From the NCBI RefSeq assembly GCF_900005765.1, contig NC_041690.1:1860001-1924000 (forward strand): 64,000 nt of DNA, read 5' to 3'. The position numbers and the translations under genes are program-made. Below the pieces are notes generated by a model. It was not told the origin of the DNA and ran no database searches. It saw only the letters and a list, made by a program, of their open reading frames with translations. How positions within the stretch are numbered: the first letter of the stretch is position 1; each line of letters begins with the position of its first letter. This document shows positions 35,450-46,829 of the stretch, piece by piece. Source of the DNA: Plasmodium relictum. Taxonomy: Eukaryota; Apicomplexa; Aconoidasida; Haemosporida; Plasmodiidae.

Positions 35450-38083
35450 ATTTCATTGAAAAATGGCATTTCATATATATATATAATATAATATTTTAAT
35501 ATAATAAAATGTTTTAAAATAAGTTTATGGAAATTCCTGTTTTATTTTATATACATGTATGTGCATTCTTTCAAAAAATAAAGACTATTTTCCTTAAAAC
35601 AAATCATTTATTTTTTTTTACTTAAAACCAAATTAACTAAAGAGTATTTTTAAAAAAATGAAAAAAAAAAAAAAAAAAATGATAATTGAAAAAATTATGA
35701 AAAACTAAATTTAAATATTTCACTTTATGCATTCATATGTGGAAATTTAAAACCAAAAAATTAATTCTAATAATAATAAATAAATGAAATTGGACAAACT
35801 TTCTTGACTAAATCAAAAATTTCTAATGAAAAAATAAAAAATAGCGTTGAAAATTTTAAATCAAAAAAAATTGAAATTATGTATTTATTGAGATCCAATA
35901 AATATTTTTTTTTTTTTTTTTTGACCTCTTTTTTTTTTTTCTCTCTTTTTTCTTTTTCTTTTTCTTTTTCCTTTATTCTTTTTTCTTTTTTCTTTTTTTC
36001 TTTTTTTCTTTTTTTCTTTTTTTCTTTTTTCTTTTTCCTTTTCTTAGTTTTTTTTTTTTCTTTGTTTTTTTTTACTTTTTTTTCTTTAAAAATTCAAATT
36101 ATATTTTAGTTATTGTGCATTTACATATTTTAATTCATCTGTTATTACATAATATCAATTTAAAAAATATTATAATGTGAAGCACAAAAATGTGTAAATT
36201 ATCTATATAAATATATATAAAAAAAAAGTTATTTAATAAATATATGAGGATACAAGATTTTTATATGTTTTAAAAAATTTTGTTATACAATTTAATGCAT
36301 ATTTATTTATAATTGTTAATTTTATACTGACTTATTTTTTTTTTTCTACTCTTAAATGAGATCAATTACACTTTTAAAACTTTCTTTTTTTCTTCTTTTT
36401 ATATATAATTAAAATTTTTTAATAATTCATAACTATTTATGTTAATATAATGAATAATTTATTTATAAATTTTATTTTTTATGAATATGATCATAATATA
36501 TTTAAAAAATTTATAATATCCTTCTTCCATTTTTATATAAAACTTATTATAATTCATTTAAACATATAGCTTATTTTCTATTTAATTTTACACAAAAAAT
36601 GTTAATATTCTAGTTTTCTCATACTGAAAAAAATTAAATATTTTTGAGGAAAGTTAAAAGTTTTTAGGTACTTTTTTAAAAAATTATGATTTAATTCTTT
36701 ATTTTACTGTGTTTATGTTTCAGTAACATTTTCATTTATCTTGTTATCCATGATTAAGGAATGTTTCCATTTTTAAATTTCAAACAGAAAAATTAAATAA
36801 ATTAAATATAATATTAAGGTAAAATATAAAATAAACACCTATATTCTACGTATTCTAATTTTATCATTAAGCTAATAAAATTATTAATATTCCAAAAAAA
36901 GAAAAAAGAAAAAATAATTTCTTATATTTAATTAATGCATGATTAAAATATGTATTTTACTTTTTTTTTTTTTTTAACTTACAAAAAATTAATAGTATAG
37001 TTCTATGTAATAATTTTTTTAAAAAATAGTTTAATTTATAAAATACAATTGCTTATTTTGCTTTTAGAAATTACATTTTCATTTTCATCTTTGAATTAAA
37101 ATTCAGAAATAGAATTATAGTATATAAAAAAAAAAAAATTATTATTATGCAAATATCTAAAAAAAAAAGGTTTCATTATTCTTTATTTTGGTGAGACGTT
37201 ACATTTTTTTAATTAATTAAAAATATTCCCTATTATTAATATATTTAATATAATTTTTTTTTTTTTTTATTAAAGAAAAAGTTTAAAATACATTGTTAAT
37301 TTATGGGATATGCCCTAAACAATAACATAGTGTAGCTTCATATATATAAAACATTTTAAATCTAAATGAAGGTAAAAAAAATTTTTTTTAAATAAATATT
37401 TTAAAATTCATAAAAAAAAATAAAAGTTAGATATATAAAAATACTGAACATATCTTTCTTATTTTCACATACATAAATTATTTTTTAAAAAGTATTATTT
37501 TTTATCTATTAGGTTACTAAAATAATTTAAAGTAAAAAATATCATTTTATTATAAATAAGAATGCAATTTTTTTAATAAATTTTTTATTTAATCTTAAAG
37601 ATAGAAAAAATAAAATTTAAAAAAAAAAAAAATAATAAAGCAATTTGCCACTAAAAAATAAATATAAAAGTAAAAAATTATTCAGCATTCTTATAAAACA
37701 TAAACGTTTTTAAAAACTATAAAAAAAAAAAAAAATTGTTTTGTATGTTAGTGTACTTATTTTCATTCGAAATTAAAAAAAGTAAGAATTAAGGTTGTTA
37801 AAAATGCTATAATATTTTTATGCTAATAATTACATTTTATAAATTTAATAAACTTATATGCATAAATATATAAAAAAAATTTCCAATATAATGTTTAAAT
37901 TTTTATAATAAAATTATTGATTAAAAGTTATAACATTTGCACATATTTAAATAAATACATTAAATATAAATTTCATAATCTCAAAAAATAATTTATTTGA
38001 TAGACTTTTTAGATTTTACGCATAAATATATATATAATAAATGCAAAGTAAAAATTCACATATTTTTTTATGAATATATAAAA
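35450..38083. promoter_or_regulatory. Long divergent spacer (TKL3 / GluRS)
   Basis: This 2.6 kb spacer separates two divergent start codons and so carries both promoters and 5' UTRs. It holds a polypyrimidine tract at about 35908-36086, many T/A runs and AT-rich single-copy sequence. I see no convincing coding exon, tRNA or snRNA. A slightly less AT-rich patch lies near 37305-37345, without a structure I can name. Confidence 0.5.
35908..36086 (+). repeat. Polypyrimidine (T/C) tract with CTTTTT-type repeats
   Basis: About 180 bases are almost purely T and C on the plus strand, built of imperfect CTTTTT and CTTTTTT units, with only a few interruptions. It lies about 460-640 bases upstream of the TKL3 start. 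A frame through it codes only Phe, Ser and Leu and is not a gene. Confidence 0.8.
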
Positions 38084-40426
38084 ATGGTAGAAGGTAATAA
38101 ATTAAATATATATTATGGAAAAAAATACCCATTTGCATGTAAAACAGTTTATAATATATATAAAAACAATATTAAAAAAAAAAATTTGAAAATTGAAAAT
38201 ATAGAAGAGAAGATAAGATTTTTAAAAGATGAAAAAGTAGAAGATATAAAAGTAGAATTTTTAAATAATAATTCGTCTGATGAAAAATATATATTAAGTA
38301 GGGATAAAATATTTGCAAAAAATTTAGATTATATATTAAAGACAGATTTATATTATATTTCATGTGAAAAAAAAAGTAACAAAGTACTAAATGTGTATAT
38401 CCAAACTCAGTATGATGAGTGGATTGATTTTTTTAAATATAAAAATTTACAAAAAGATATAGTAGGTATATGTGAATATATTGATAAGCATTTGCATTTA
38501 AATACATTTATATCTTCTCATTTTTTAACTTTGTCTGATATATATATATTTTATGAAATGTATAAATATTTTAACGTAAATAGTTGCTATTACGTAAAGT
38601 ACTCTAAGCAGTACAAGAATATAAATAGATGGTTTAAATTAATAGATTGCTTGCTGAAATTTGAAGATAATGAATTAAAAAATTACTTAAAGGCACAAGG
38701 AGAAATAAAGAAAATAGATACAACAAAAGATAATGGAAAGCAGGGAATGAAACAGAAAAATGTATCTACCTCTTATTCAGGAAAATTAGAAAATGCAGAA
38801 AAAGGAAAAGTAGTAACTAGGTTTCCACCTGAACCATCAGGTTATTTACATATTGGTCATGCAAAGGCAGCATTTTTAAATAGTTATTATGCAAATATGT
38901 ACGAAGGGAAAATGTTATTACGATTTGATGATACAAATCCAGTACTAGAAGATATTAAGTACGAAAAATCTATAATAGAAGATTTGCAAAATTTAGGTTT
39001 AAAGTATGAAAGTATTACGTACACATCTGATTATTTTGATTTATTAGAAGATTACTGTATAAAATTAATAAAAATGAATAAGGCGTATGCAGATGATACA
39101 AGTGTAGAAGAAATGAGAAATCAAAGAGGAGAAGGTATTGAATCTTTAAATAGGCAAAATTCTATCGAAAGAAATTTGGAATTATTTGAAGAAATGAAAA
39201 AAGGAACAGAAATTGGTCAAAAGAATTGTATAAGAGCAAAAATAAATATGCAAAGTAAAAATAAGTGCATGAGAGATCCTGTTCTATATAGATGTGTAGT
39301 AGATGTGCCACATCATAAACATCATTTTAAATATAAATGTTATCCAACTTATGATTTTGCTTGTCCAATAATAGATTCATTAGAAGGTGTGACTCATGCT
39401 TTAAGAACTAATGAATACAGTGACAGAATTGAGCAATATAACTGGGTTATATCTACTTTACAGTTAAGAAAAGTATATATTTATGAATTTAGTAGAATAT
39501 CTTTTGTTAGAACAGTTATGTCTAAAAGAAAATTAAAATGGTTTGTTGAAAATAATGTTGTCGATAGTTGGCTAGATCCTCGTATGCCTACAATAAAAGG
39601 TATTTTAAGAAGAGGATTAACTAAAGAAGCATTATTTCAATTTATTTTAGAACAAGGGCCATCAAAATCTGGTAATTTAATGCAGTGGGATAAACTATGG
39701 TCAATTAATAAACAAATAATTGATCCTATTATACCTAGATATTCTGCTGTAGATAAAAAAAAAGCTGTTTTATTAAAGTTAAGTGATCTGGGAGATGATA
39801 TAATAGAAAAAGAAAGAGATTTACACATGAAAAATAAATCCCTAGGTACTTGCAAAATGTATTATACTAATAAGATTTTGATTGAACTGGAAGATGCAGC
39901 ATCATTGTGTGAAAAAGAGGAAATTACATTAATAAAATTAGGTAATGTTATTATTACTGATATTATTAGAAATGAAGAAAATATAAAAGAAATTATTGCT
40001 ACTTCAAATTTTCAAGGTGATTTCAAAATTACGAAAAAGAAAATTCATTGGCTACCTTATATTACCGAAAAATTAATTACTTGTACTTTATATGAATATG
40101 ATCATTTAATAACAGTTGATAAATTTGAAAGTGATGATAAAAATGATTGGAAAGATTTTATTAATTACAATAGTAAATTTGAAACAGTAGTTTATGCTGA
40201 TCCTGCTATAACTTCTCTAAAAGTTTCAGATAAATTGCAATTTGAAAGGAGAGGCTATTTTATTATTGACCAAATATGTAATAATCAACTTCATTTAATT
40301 AAAATTCCTGATGGAAAATCAAAAAATATGTCTATAATTAGCACAAAGGTTGATCCTAAGAGTTTGGCTGGAACTAAAGATAAAATTAATTCTTCTGAAA
40401 AAAAAAAAAATGAAATAATTAAATAA
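38084..40426 (+). CDS. GluRS: Cytosolic glutamyl-tRNA synthetase with N-terminal GST-like domain
   Basis: This is a single-exon, 780-residue protein starting at the ATG of MVEGNKLNIYYG; the open frame upstream has no ATG. Residues 1 to about 210 look like the GST-C-like module of eukaryotic GluRS (FLTLSDIYIFYEMYKYF), followed by a Lys-rich linker. The class I catalytic core begins at VVTRFPPEPSGYLHIGHAKA (HIGH near 256). It includes LRFDDTNP and the second signature MSKRK near 478. The C-terminus is the beta-barrel anticodon-binding domain of the GlnRS/eukaryotic GluRS type (YADPAITSLKVSDKLQFERRGYF). It charges tRNA-Glu in the cytosol. In Plasmodium, GluRS is known to join a complex with tRip, MetRS and GlnRS through its GST-like part. 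GlnRS is the main alternative, but the GST fusion favours GluRS. Confidence 0.92.
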   Translation: MVEGNKLNIYYGKKYPFACKTVYNIYKNNIKKKNLKIENIEEKIRFLKDEKVEDIKVEFLNNNSSDEKYILSRDKIFAKNLDYILKTDLYYISCEKKSNKVLNVYIQTQYDEWIDFFKYKNLQKDIVGICEYIDKHLHLNTFISSHFLTLSDIYIFYEMYKYFNVNSCYYVKYSKQYKNINRWFKLIDCLLKFEDNELKNYLKAQGEIKKIDTTKDNGKQGMKQKNVSTSYSGKLENAEKGKVVTRFPPEPSGYLHIGHAKAAFLNSYYANMYEGKMLLRFDDTNPVLEDIKYEKSIIEDLQNLGLKYESITYTSDYFDLLEDYCIKLIKMNKAYADDTSVEEMRNQRGEGIESLNRQNSIERNLELFEEMKKGTEIGQKNCIRAKINMQSKNKCMRDPVLYRCVVDVPHHKHHFKYKCYPTYDFACPIIDSLEGVTHALRTNEYSDRIEQYNWVISTLQLRKVYIYEFSRISFVRTVMSKRKLKWFVENNVVDSWLDPRMPTIKGILRRGLTKEALFQFILEQGPSKSGNLMQWDKLWSINKQIIDPIIPRYSAVDKKKAVLLKLSDLGDDIIEKERDLHMKNKSLGTCKMYYTNKILIELEDAASLCEKEEITLIKLGNVIITDIIRNEENIKEIIATSNFQGDFKITKKKIHWLPYITEKLITCTLYEYDHLITVDKFESDDKNDWKDFINYNSKFETVVYADPAITSLKVSDKLQFERRGYFIIDQICNNQLHLIKIPDGKSKNMSIISTKVDPKSLAGTKDKINSSEKKKNEIIK

Positions 40427-41029
40427 AAAAGCACACATATATATATAAATATTCCATATCTATAATTATTTAAACTTCATATAATTTTTGACAAGATTAT
40501 TATAAATAATTTTTTTCTTTTATTTAAAAAAAAAAATATATATATATCTTTATGAAACTAGATGCGCGCACTACATATGCATTTAATTTTTTTTTTTTTT
40601 TTTTATTATTGTAATTTATTTAGAGAAAATTTTTTTTTATATTTTATTTTTTTAATATTTAACCATTTGAAATTTAATAATAGATACGAATTTTTTCATT
40701 ATAACTATATTTCATATGTTACAAAATCATGTACATTTAATATAAAACATCTCAATCTTTTGAATTTTCTTTTTATTTTTAAAATCACAAAAAAATTTTT
40801 TTATTGTTTTATACTCCTTAACTATTTATTCTTTTTTAACATTTCTATTATTTTTTAAGATAATATTATTTATTCTTTTTAATTTCTTTATTTCTTTTTT
40901 TTTTTTTCTATATAAAAAAAAATTTTAAGAAAACTTTTTCGTTAATAAAAGAATACGAATAAAATTTAAGGCCATAAAGTAGTAAAAATATATATATTCT
41001 TTTTTTTTGTTAATTTTTTAAAGTGAATT
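40427..41029. other. Intergenic spacer
   Basis: This spacer lies between GluRS and the Nudix gene on the same strand. It is T-rich. A 98-codon frame at 40562-40858 encodes only Phe/Asn/Ile-rich sequence with no conserved feature, and I do not accept it as a gene. Confidence 0.5.
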
Positions 41030-42050
41030 ATGCAAGATTTAATTAATTATAATTTTGAGGACAACCAAAACGAGTTGGTAATTATAGTAAATGACAAAAA
41101 TGAATTTCAAGAATTACAAACAAGAAAGGTTATGAGAAAAAATAATTTATGGCATAGATCAACAGCAATCTTAGTTTTTTCAAAGGATGAAAAAAATACT
41201 TTCATATATGTACATAAAAGATCTAAAATAAAAGATTATTGTCCTTCTTATTATTCTATTGGATTTGGTGGAGTATTGTCAGAAAATGAAAATTTTTTAC
41301 AAAATGCAATAAAAGAATTACATGAAGAAAGTGGTATAATAAAGAAACCTGAACAGTTATTTGATTTAGGTTTATTGAAATGTGAAACTGATTGTGCTAA
41401 GTCATATGTCGGATGCTATGTAATATATTAATATATATTCATTTTAATGAGCTATTTTAGAAAAAAAATTTTAATCAACTTTAATTTTATCATTTAATTT
41501 TTATTTAACTTCTTTTATTATTTTAATTAACATAACTTTATTTTATTTATTTATTCATTTAATTATTTTTTACATAGGTAACTTTTATTAATCCTGATTT
41601 TCAAACAACACCTCAATTAAGTGAAATAGAATTTATAACAAAAATTCCCTTAAATGATTTAGATAATTTTATTGAAAAAGAAAAAATGACAGGAATAAGT
41701 AATAATAATTAAAAGCAGAAATTTTTATATTTTCCTTTTTTTTTTTTATTATTAAATTACATTTTCATATTTAATAAATATATTCAAGTTAAAAAAATTC
41801 CATATATACATATATAAATGTATAATATATAACATTTTTCATACTATATACATTACTTTTTTCATTTTTAATTTGATTATAATATTGAAATATAAAATTT
41901 AATATAAAAAAAAAGTAATATAGAAAAGTAATATTATTAATTTTATTTTAATTTTTCTTTTTTAATTCATTAGGCAAAAATGTGTATCATTATTTTAAAG
42001 ATCAAATAAAAAAAATTAACTTAGACCAAATTTATAGCATGACTATTTGA
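41030..42050 (+). CDS. Nudix hydrolase, 3 exons
   Basis: Exons 41030-41419, 41578-41698 and 41974-42050 give 195 residues. The sequence WHRSTAILVF at 41-50 starts the Nudix fold. The Nudix box runs from Gly81 to Ile103 as G-x5-E-x7-K-E-L-x-E-E-x-G-I, with Lys95 where the consensus has Arg. The metal-binding Glu residues (96, 99, 100) are present. The layout VHKRSKIKDYCPSYYSIGFGGVL resembles the YfcD/isopentenyl-diphosphate-isomerase-like branch. Its members hydrolyse a nucleoside-diphosphate-linked substrate or isomerise IPP, and the substrate here cannot be told. There is no leader peptide, so it is probably cytosolic. Exon 2 continues CYVTFINPDFQTTPQLSE and exon 3 ends YSMTI. Without splicing, the frame ends early at 41431. 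Confidence 0.85.
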
Positions 42051-42390
42051 TGTAATGTTAGTCAATTTATACAATGAAAGTCAAAAAAGAAAAAAACTTT
42101 AATTTTTATGTAGATACCTTTTTTTTTTTTTTTTTTTATTTTTATTTTTTTTTTTTCATTATGATATTAATTCCTACTACATTATTTTTTGAACAACAAA
42201 GATAAAAATAACTTTTTTTTTTTTTTTTCTACTTTTGAAAAATATTATTTTTATTTATAGTTGTGTCTTTAATAGTTAAAGAACGTATATAACTCTTCCT
42301 TTTTTTTTCCTTATCTATATTCAACATCATTAAATATATATATATTTTTTTTTTTTTTTAATTTAAAACAGAATAAAACATATTTTACAA
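42051..42390. other. Intergenic spacer
   Basis: This 340-base T-rich spacer lies between two plus-strand genes, with T runs near 42120-42137, 42212-42228 and 42345-42359. No gene is seen. Confidence 0.5.
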
Positions 42391-45069
42391 ATGAAAATTT
42401 TATATGTATGTGATACTAGATTTAACATTTTTAATTCTAAAGAAAAGAAATATTTATTTAAATACTGGTCATATTCTTTACAAGATATAATAAATAACAG
42501 GAAATCTAGGGATATAAAATTTTGGCTAGTTTGTATAAGTACAAAAGAAATATAAATAAAATAATACATATCTATAAATTGTAGAAATCAGCATAATGAA
42601 CGATATATAAATTTCATTTATCATCAAGATATAATCTTATGATATTTTCTTTTAATAATTTTATCTATTTTTATTTAATTTTTTTTTAATTTAGATCTAA
42701 TAGACTATTTGGATATTTTAAATTTTTCCGATTTATTTGATTACGAACATGTGAAAATAGCTATAGAGAAAATTTCTTATTATTTTCAATTAAATGATGA
42801 TGATGAAATAAATGACAAAGAAGTTACTGTTGATCCTTTATTAGCGTTTCTTAAAAATGCGGAAAGTATGTATTATATCTACTATTAATATATGTGGACT
42901 TTTTAATACATTTAATTTTTCTTAAAATTCTATTATTATAAATTATAGTATTTAATATATTATTTTAAATATATGCATATATATATTTATATGAATCTAT
43001 AACTTTTTTTTTTTTCTTTTTACCAGATATTGTAAAAATGAAAGAATGTAATAAAATTATAATTTTATCATGCAATATTTATAAATGGATCAACAAAATT
43101 TCTGAATTGAAATTAATAGGAGATGTATTCTACACTTTCTTATGTGAATTTTATTTTTTTAACAGTATATATCTATTGTTCTAATGAAAATTAAATATGT
43201 ATACTCGAAACATGTTACTATAAAAAGTAAAATATAATTTTTGATTTCTTTTTTTTTTTTTTTTTCTTTTGATAGTTCAGAACAATAAGACAGAAACTTT
43301 AAGCAAAATAAAACAAATTAGTTATGATTTAGATAAGTATTATAATTTTTTTTTTAAAAATATTGAATTAAATAAAGTTAACATTCTGCAAATATCAAAA
43401 GAAATATTATCTATAAAATTCCTTGTTTCTTTTACATTAAATTTAAAAAATGAAGTAAATAATAAAAGAAATAAAAAAAGAAAAAAAAAAAAATTTATAA
43501 TAAAAAAATAAATAAATAAAAATAGTAAAGTTATTAATTTAAAAATAAAATATATATTCTTAGTTATTATTTAAATGTGAAGGGATACCTCTAATAACAG
43601 AAATATGTCATTCATCTTATGTTGGTTTAAATAAGTTTTCAATTGAATTTGATATAAGAGCAAAAGCTTTAAAGGATGGAATATCACAACATTTAGTTAA
43701 ATTTATATTAATTAATTAATTTTTTAAATGTGCCTATTATTTTAAAATATTTAGATAAATAATTCGTTATATGTTTATATATTACTTCATGTATTTTAAG
43801 CATATTGTTTCATTGATCTCCTTCTTTTATACATTTTTTATATTATACTTTTATAAAAATATTATATTTTCCTTTTATCACTTTAGATATATGGGATACC
43901 CATATTTTTAAGCAGTAAATCATTTTATAAGACAAATTTAATTTCATTGTACTCTTTATCCAATGAATTATATGAAAAGGTGAAAACATATAAAAAATTT
44001 AAAAACAAAATAGAGTTCTATATATATATATATATGGAGAGAGAGAGAGAGAGATAATTTAATGAAAGCAGTTACGATAAACTATTTATAAATATGATTT
44101 ACAGGAACAAGTTTTAATACTAAGATCGAATTTAAATCCTATTGATTTAAAAATGCAGTAAAAAAAAAAAAAAAAGCAAATAATTATGAAATATAGAAAT
44201 AAACAAATTAATCTTAAAATTTCTATTTCTAATTTTTTTAATTAGTGAAAAAGAAGTTCGATTTTTGTGGGTAGGTGTTCCTATGATTAAAGAAGAAAAA
44301 TCAATAGCTTTATGCTTACACGTAAAATTATTTTTACTTGTCTTTTATTTTAATTACTTTTATATATATTTCTTATTTCAATACTAGATTTATATTTTAT
44401 CTACATTCTGTTATCAATTTTTTTAACTTTTATACAAAATATGAGATAATATTTTAATTATGAATAAATTTTTTACTGTATACAATATTAAAGGGTTTAT
44501 CAACACAAGAAACGTACTCTCTTGCTATTGAAGAACGTTCACTAAGAATAAGAACTCAAGAAAATATTTCAGAGACAAAATTAAAAGAGATGCTTAATTT
44601 TTTAATATTAATTGACGAATTCAATCCATTAGTAAGTCATAAGAGCATATATGTCCCACTATATCGATGATTTTTTTAATTATTGTTATTTTTTTTTTCT
44701 TTTAAAACTCTTTTGTAGGATTACAGCAATCAAAGGTTTGAATATTCTTTTAAATACTCCCGTAATTCTTTGATGGATGTTTTAAATAAGGAAAAAAACT
44801 TAAAAAAAAGGTTTTTAAAAATTAACCATATATATAATTTTTTCGAAAGAGAAATTTTAATTATTTATTTATTCTTTTTTTTTTTTATTAGGAAAAAAAA
44901 ATTTGCTATTTTACAAAAGGATACACACAATTATGTGGAAACACAAAAAGAAATGTTATCAAAAAATGTTCCACAAAATAAAGATTTAATAAAAAAAAAG
45001 GGCATTGTCGACCCGAGATCTCTACTTTTAGCTAATATGAATAGAGCTTTTCAAAAAAATATTATATAG
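42391..45069 (+). CDS. Protein of unknown function, 11 exons
   Basis: I do not recognise the family. The exons are 42391-42532, 42695-42865, 43027-43124, 43281-43454, 43564-43695, 43887-43979, 44105-44157, 44246-44321, 44494-44631, 44719-44810 and 44892-45069. The joined frame is 448 residues with no internal stop. The N-terminus (MKILYVCDTRFNIF) looks like a beta strand opening an alpha/beta domain. The middle is mixed helix and strand (FLVSFTLNLKNE; YVGLNKFSIEFDIRAKALKDG; FLWVGVPMIKEEKSIALCL). The C-terminus is charged and ends DPRSLLLANMNRAFQ, a compact motif that looks conserved. There is no signal peptide or membrane segment. The junction between exons 3 and 4 is the least certain, because two acceptors are close together. 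The many short exons imply an old eukaryotic gene. Confidence 0.7.
44019..44054 (+). repeat. TA then GA microsatellite in an intron
   Basis: A TA repeat is followed directly by about nine GA units, inside the intron between exons 6 and 7 of the 11-exon gene. GA repeats are uncommon in this AT-dominated sequence. Confidence 0.8.
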
Positions 45070-45736
45070 AAAAGAATAAATGACTACTAAAAAAAAATGG
45101 TATTGTAATTGTTATTATATACATATGTATCTATACCTATGTATGTACTTTTAAATTATGCTTAAAAATGAAATTTAAAAGAAACAAAATAAAACAAAAT
45201 GTTTTTATACTTAAAAACACTTATTGCACATATTTTTAAGAAATAAAAATGAGTAGTAAGTTATTCATAATTTTTTAAATATGCAAAATTTTTATATAAA
45301 AAATTATATTTTAACATTATCATATATGAAAATTTGTTATTCTTTTGGGTAAAATTAAAAAGATTTTTTTTTTATGCTTTCATTTTTTTCATAAAAAATT
45401 TAAAAATTATACCTTTTAAATTTATTTTATATTAATCTTAAAATATTTTAATAAAAAAAAAAAAAAAAGAGTTAACAAGAAAGTTATAATGGTAATATTA
45501 ATATAAATTAATAAAATTATAATGTAATATAACACCAATACGTATAAATTTATTTAATAAATACTAACTTTTTAATTGTAAATTTTATATGAAGTACATA
45601 AAAGAAAATATATGTTATTAATATTATATATAAAAAAAATTTAAAAACAAAAAAAAGGTAAATAAAAGAAGTAAACATATATAATAAAATATATAGATAA
45701 AATAAATAATCATTTAAGTTCATAAATAAAATTAAT
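45070..45736. other. Intergenic spacer
   Basis: This spacer lies between two plus-strand genes. It is AT-rich, with an A run near 45453-45468. No gene is seen. Confidence 0.5.
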
Positions 45737-46093
45737 ATGGAAGAAAATAAAGGTTCTGATTCAAAAAAAAAAAAGGAAAACGTAAAATTTTCCAAATTTG
45801 TGACATCCTTAAGTTTTATGAAAAAAAATAGAGATCAAGAAGAAAATGTAAAAAAGAAAATCAAATATTCTAATGATGATCATATATGGATATTAAAAGA
45901 ATTTGAAGAAAGTGGTAATGAGTATATAAGAAATAAATTATTACAAAAAAATAAAAGTAATGTTTCTTTAAATTGTATGGGAAGAAAATCATATAAGAAT
46001 TATAATAATTATGTAAGTTTATATAATATAGAAATTAAAAAATTTATAAATTCGGTAAAAAAAAATAAGCCTATAAATTCATTAAAAGAATGA
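45737..46093 (+). CDS. MPP6-like RNA exosome cofactor (tentative)
   Basis: This is a single-exon, 118-residue, highly basic protein. Two short blocks resemble M-phase phosphoprotein 6. The first is SKFVTSLSFMKKNRDQE near the N-terminus, like human LLRMKFMQRGLDSE, followed by an acidic Trp-containing stretch (HIWILKEFEES). The second is a later MGRKSYKNYN plus YNIEIKKFI, like human GRMSFRGFNPEVEKLM. The order, spacing and total length (human 160) fit. MPP6 docks the MTR4 helicase to the nuclear exosome and promotes RNA decay and 5.8S rRNA processing. With only short motifs matching, this remains a tentative call. Its stop overlaps the ATG of a hydrophobic frame that I do not accept as a gene. 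Confidence 0.7.
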   Translation: MEENKGSDSKKKKENVKFSKFVTSLSFMKKNRDQEENVKKKIKYSNDDHIWILKEFEESGNEYIRNKLLQKNKSNVSLNCMGRKSYKNYNNYVSLYNIEIKKFINSVKKNKPINSLKE

Positions 46094-46829
46094 AATATAT
46101 AATTTTGTTATTATTATTTCTTATTTTTATTCTGTATATGATTTATATATATAATAGTGTTTTATCTTTTGTTAAAGCAATTATTTTATATGATTTTTCC
46201 AAAATGCATTTTGTCTATTTAATTTTCACTTTAATTTTTTTTATATATATATTTTTTAGTTATTTATTGAATAAAAGAAAAAGCTATAGGTATGTTTTTT
46301 TTTTTAATTATATTTATTTTTTTTTTTTTTTTTGGTTAATAAAAATAAATCCTTCATAAATTTAATTAATGAACTTTTATAATATTTATTATTATTTATT
46401 TATTTATTTATTTATTTTTTTTTTAATATCCATTAAATGTTTTTGTATTGCCATTAAACATATAAATACATATATAAAAATGTATTATTAATAAATTTTA
46501 AATATATAAATCTTAAATAAATGTATACATCACTAAAGAAGAAGAAGAAAAAAATAAATGAAATAAAGTTTTAAAAGAATATACATTTTTGATCCTACCA
46601 TAAACTTTTTTTTTTTATCAAATAAATTTATGTAAAAAAAAGTTTACTAAAAAAATAAAAAATCTTTATCAATTAATGTTTACTTTTTGCAGTAATATTT
46701 TTTCTATATCCAGCTTTTACGTGTTCTATATATAAAATTAAAACAAAAAAAAATGGAAATAATAATTTCTATGAAGAAATTTTTTAGAAATATATAAATT
46801 AATAATTATATGTAAAAAGTAAAAGAGAA
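46094..46829. other. Intergenic spacer, convergent 3' ends
   Basis: This spacer lies between the MPP6-like gene and the 3' end of the P-type ATPase gene. It has T-rich then A-rich single-copy sequence. A hydrophobic 89-codon frame at 46090-46359 is probably chance. A possible additional minus-strand exon of the ATPase gene near 46715 cannot be excluded. Confidence 0.45.

Noticed and set aside
35804-36109. 101-codon frame through the polypyrimidine tract
   Set aside because: It encodes mostly Phe and Ser from the CTTTTT repeat; a repeat artefact.
40562-40858. 98-codon frame after GluRS
   Set aside because: Phe/Asn/Ile-rich translation of T-rich DNA with no motif, in the expected 3' UTR of GluRS.
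46090-46359. Hydrophobic 89-codon frame overlapping the stop of the MPP6-like gene (ATGA overlap)
   Set aside because: It is made almost only of Phe, Ile, Leu, Tyr and Lys from T-rich DNA, has no conserved feature, and translational coupling of this kind is not expected in a eukaryotic nucleus. It looks like 3' UTR.
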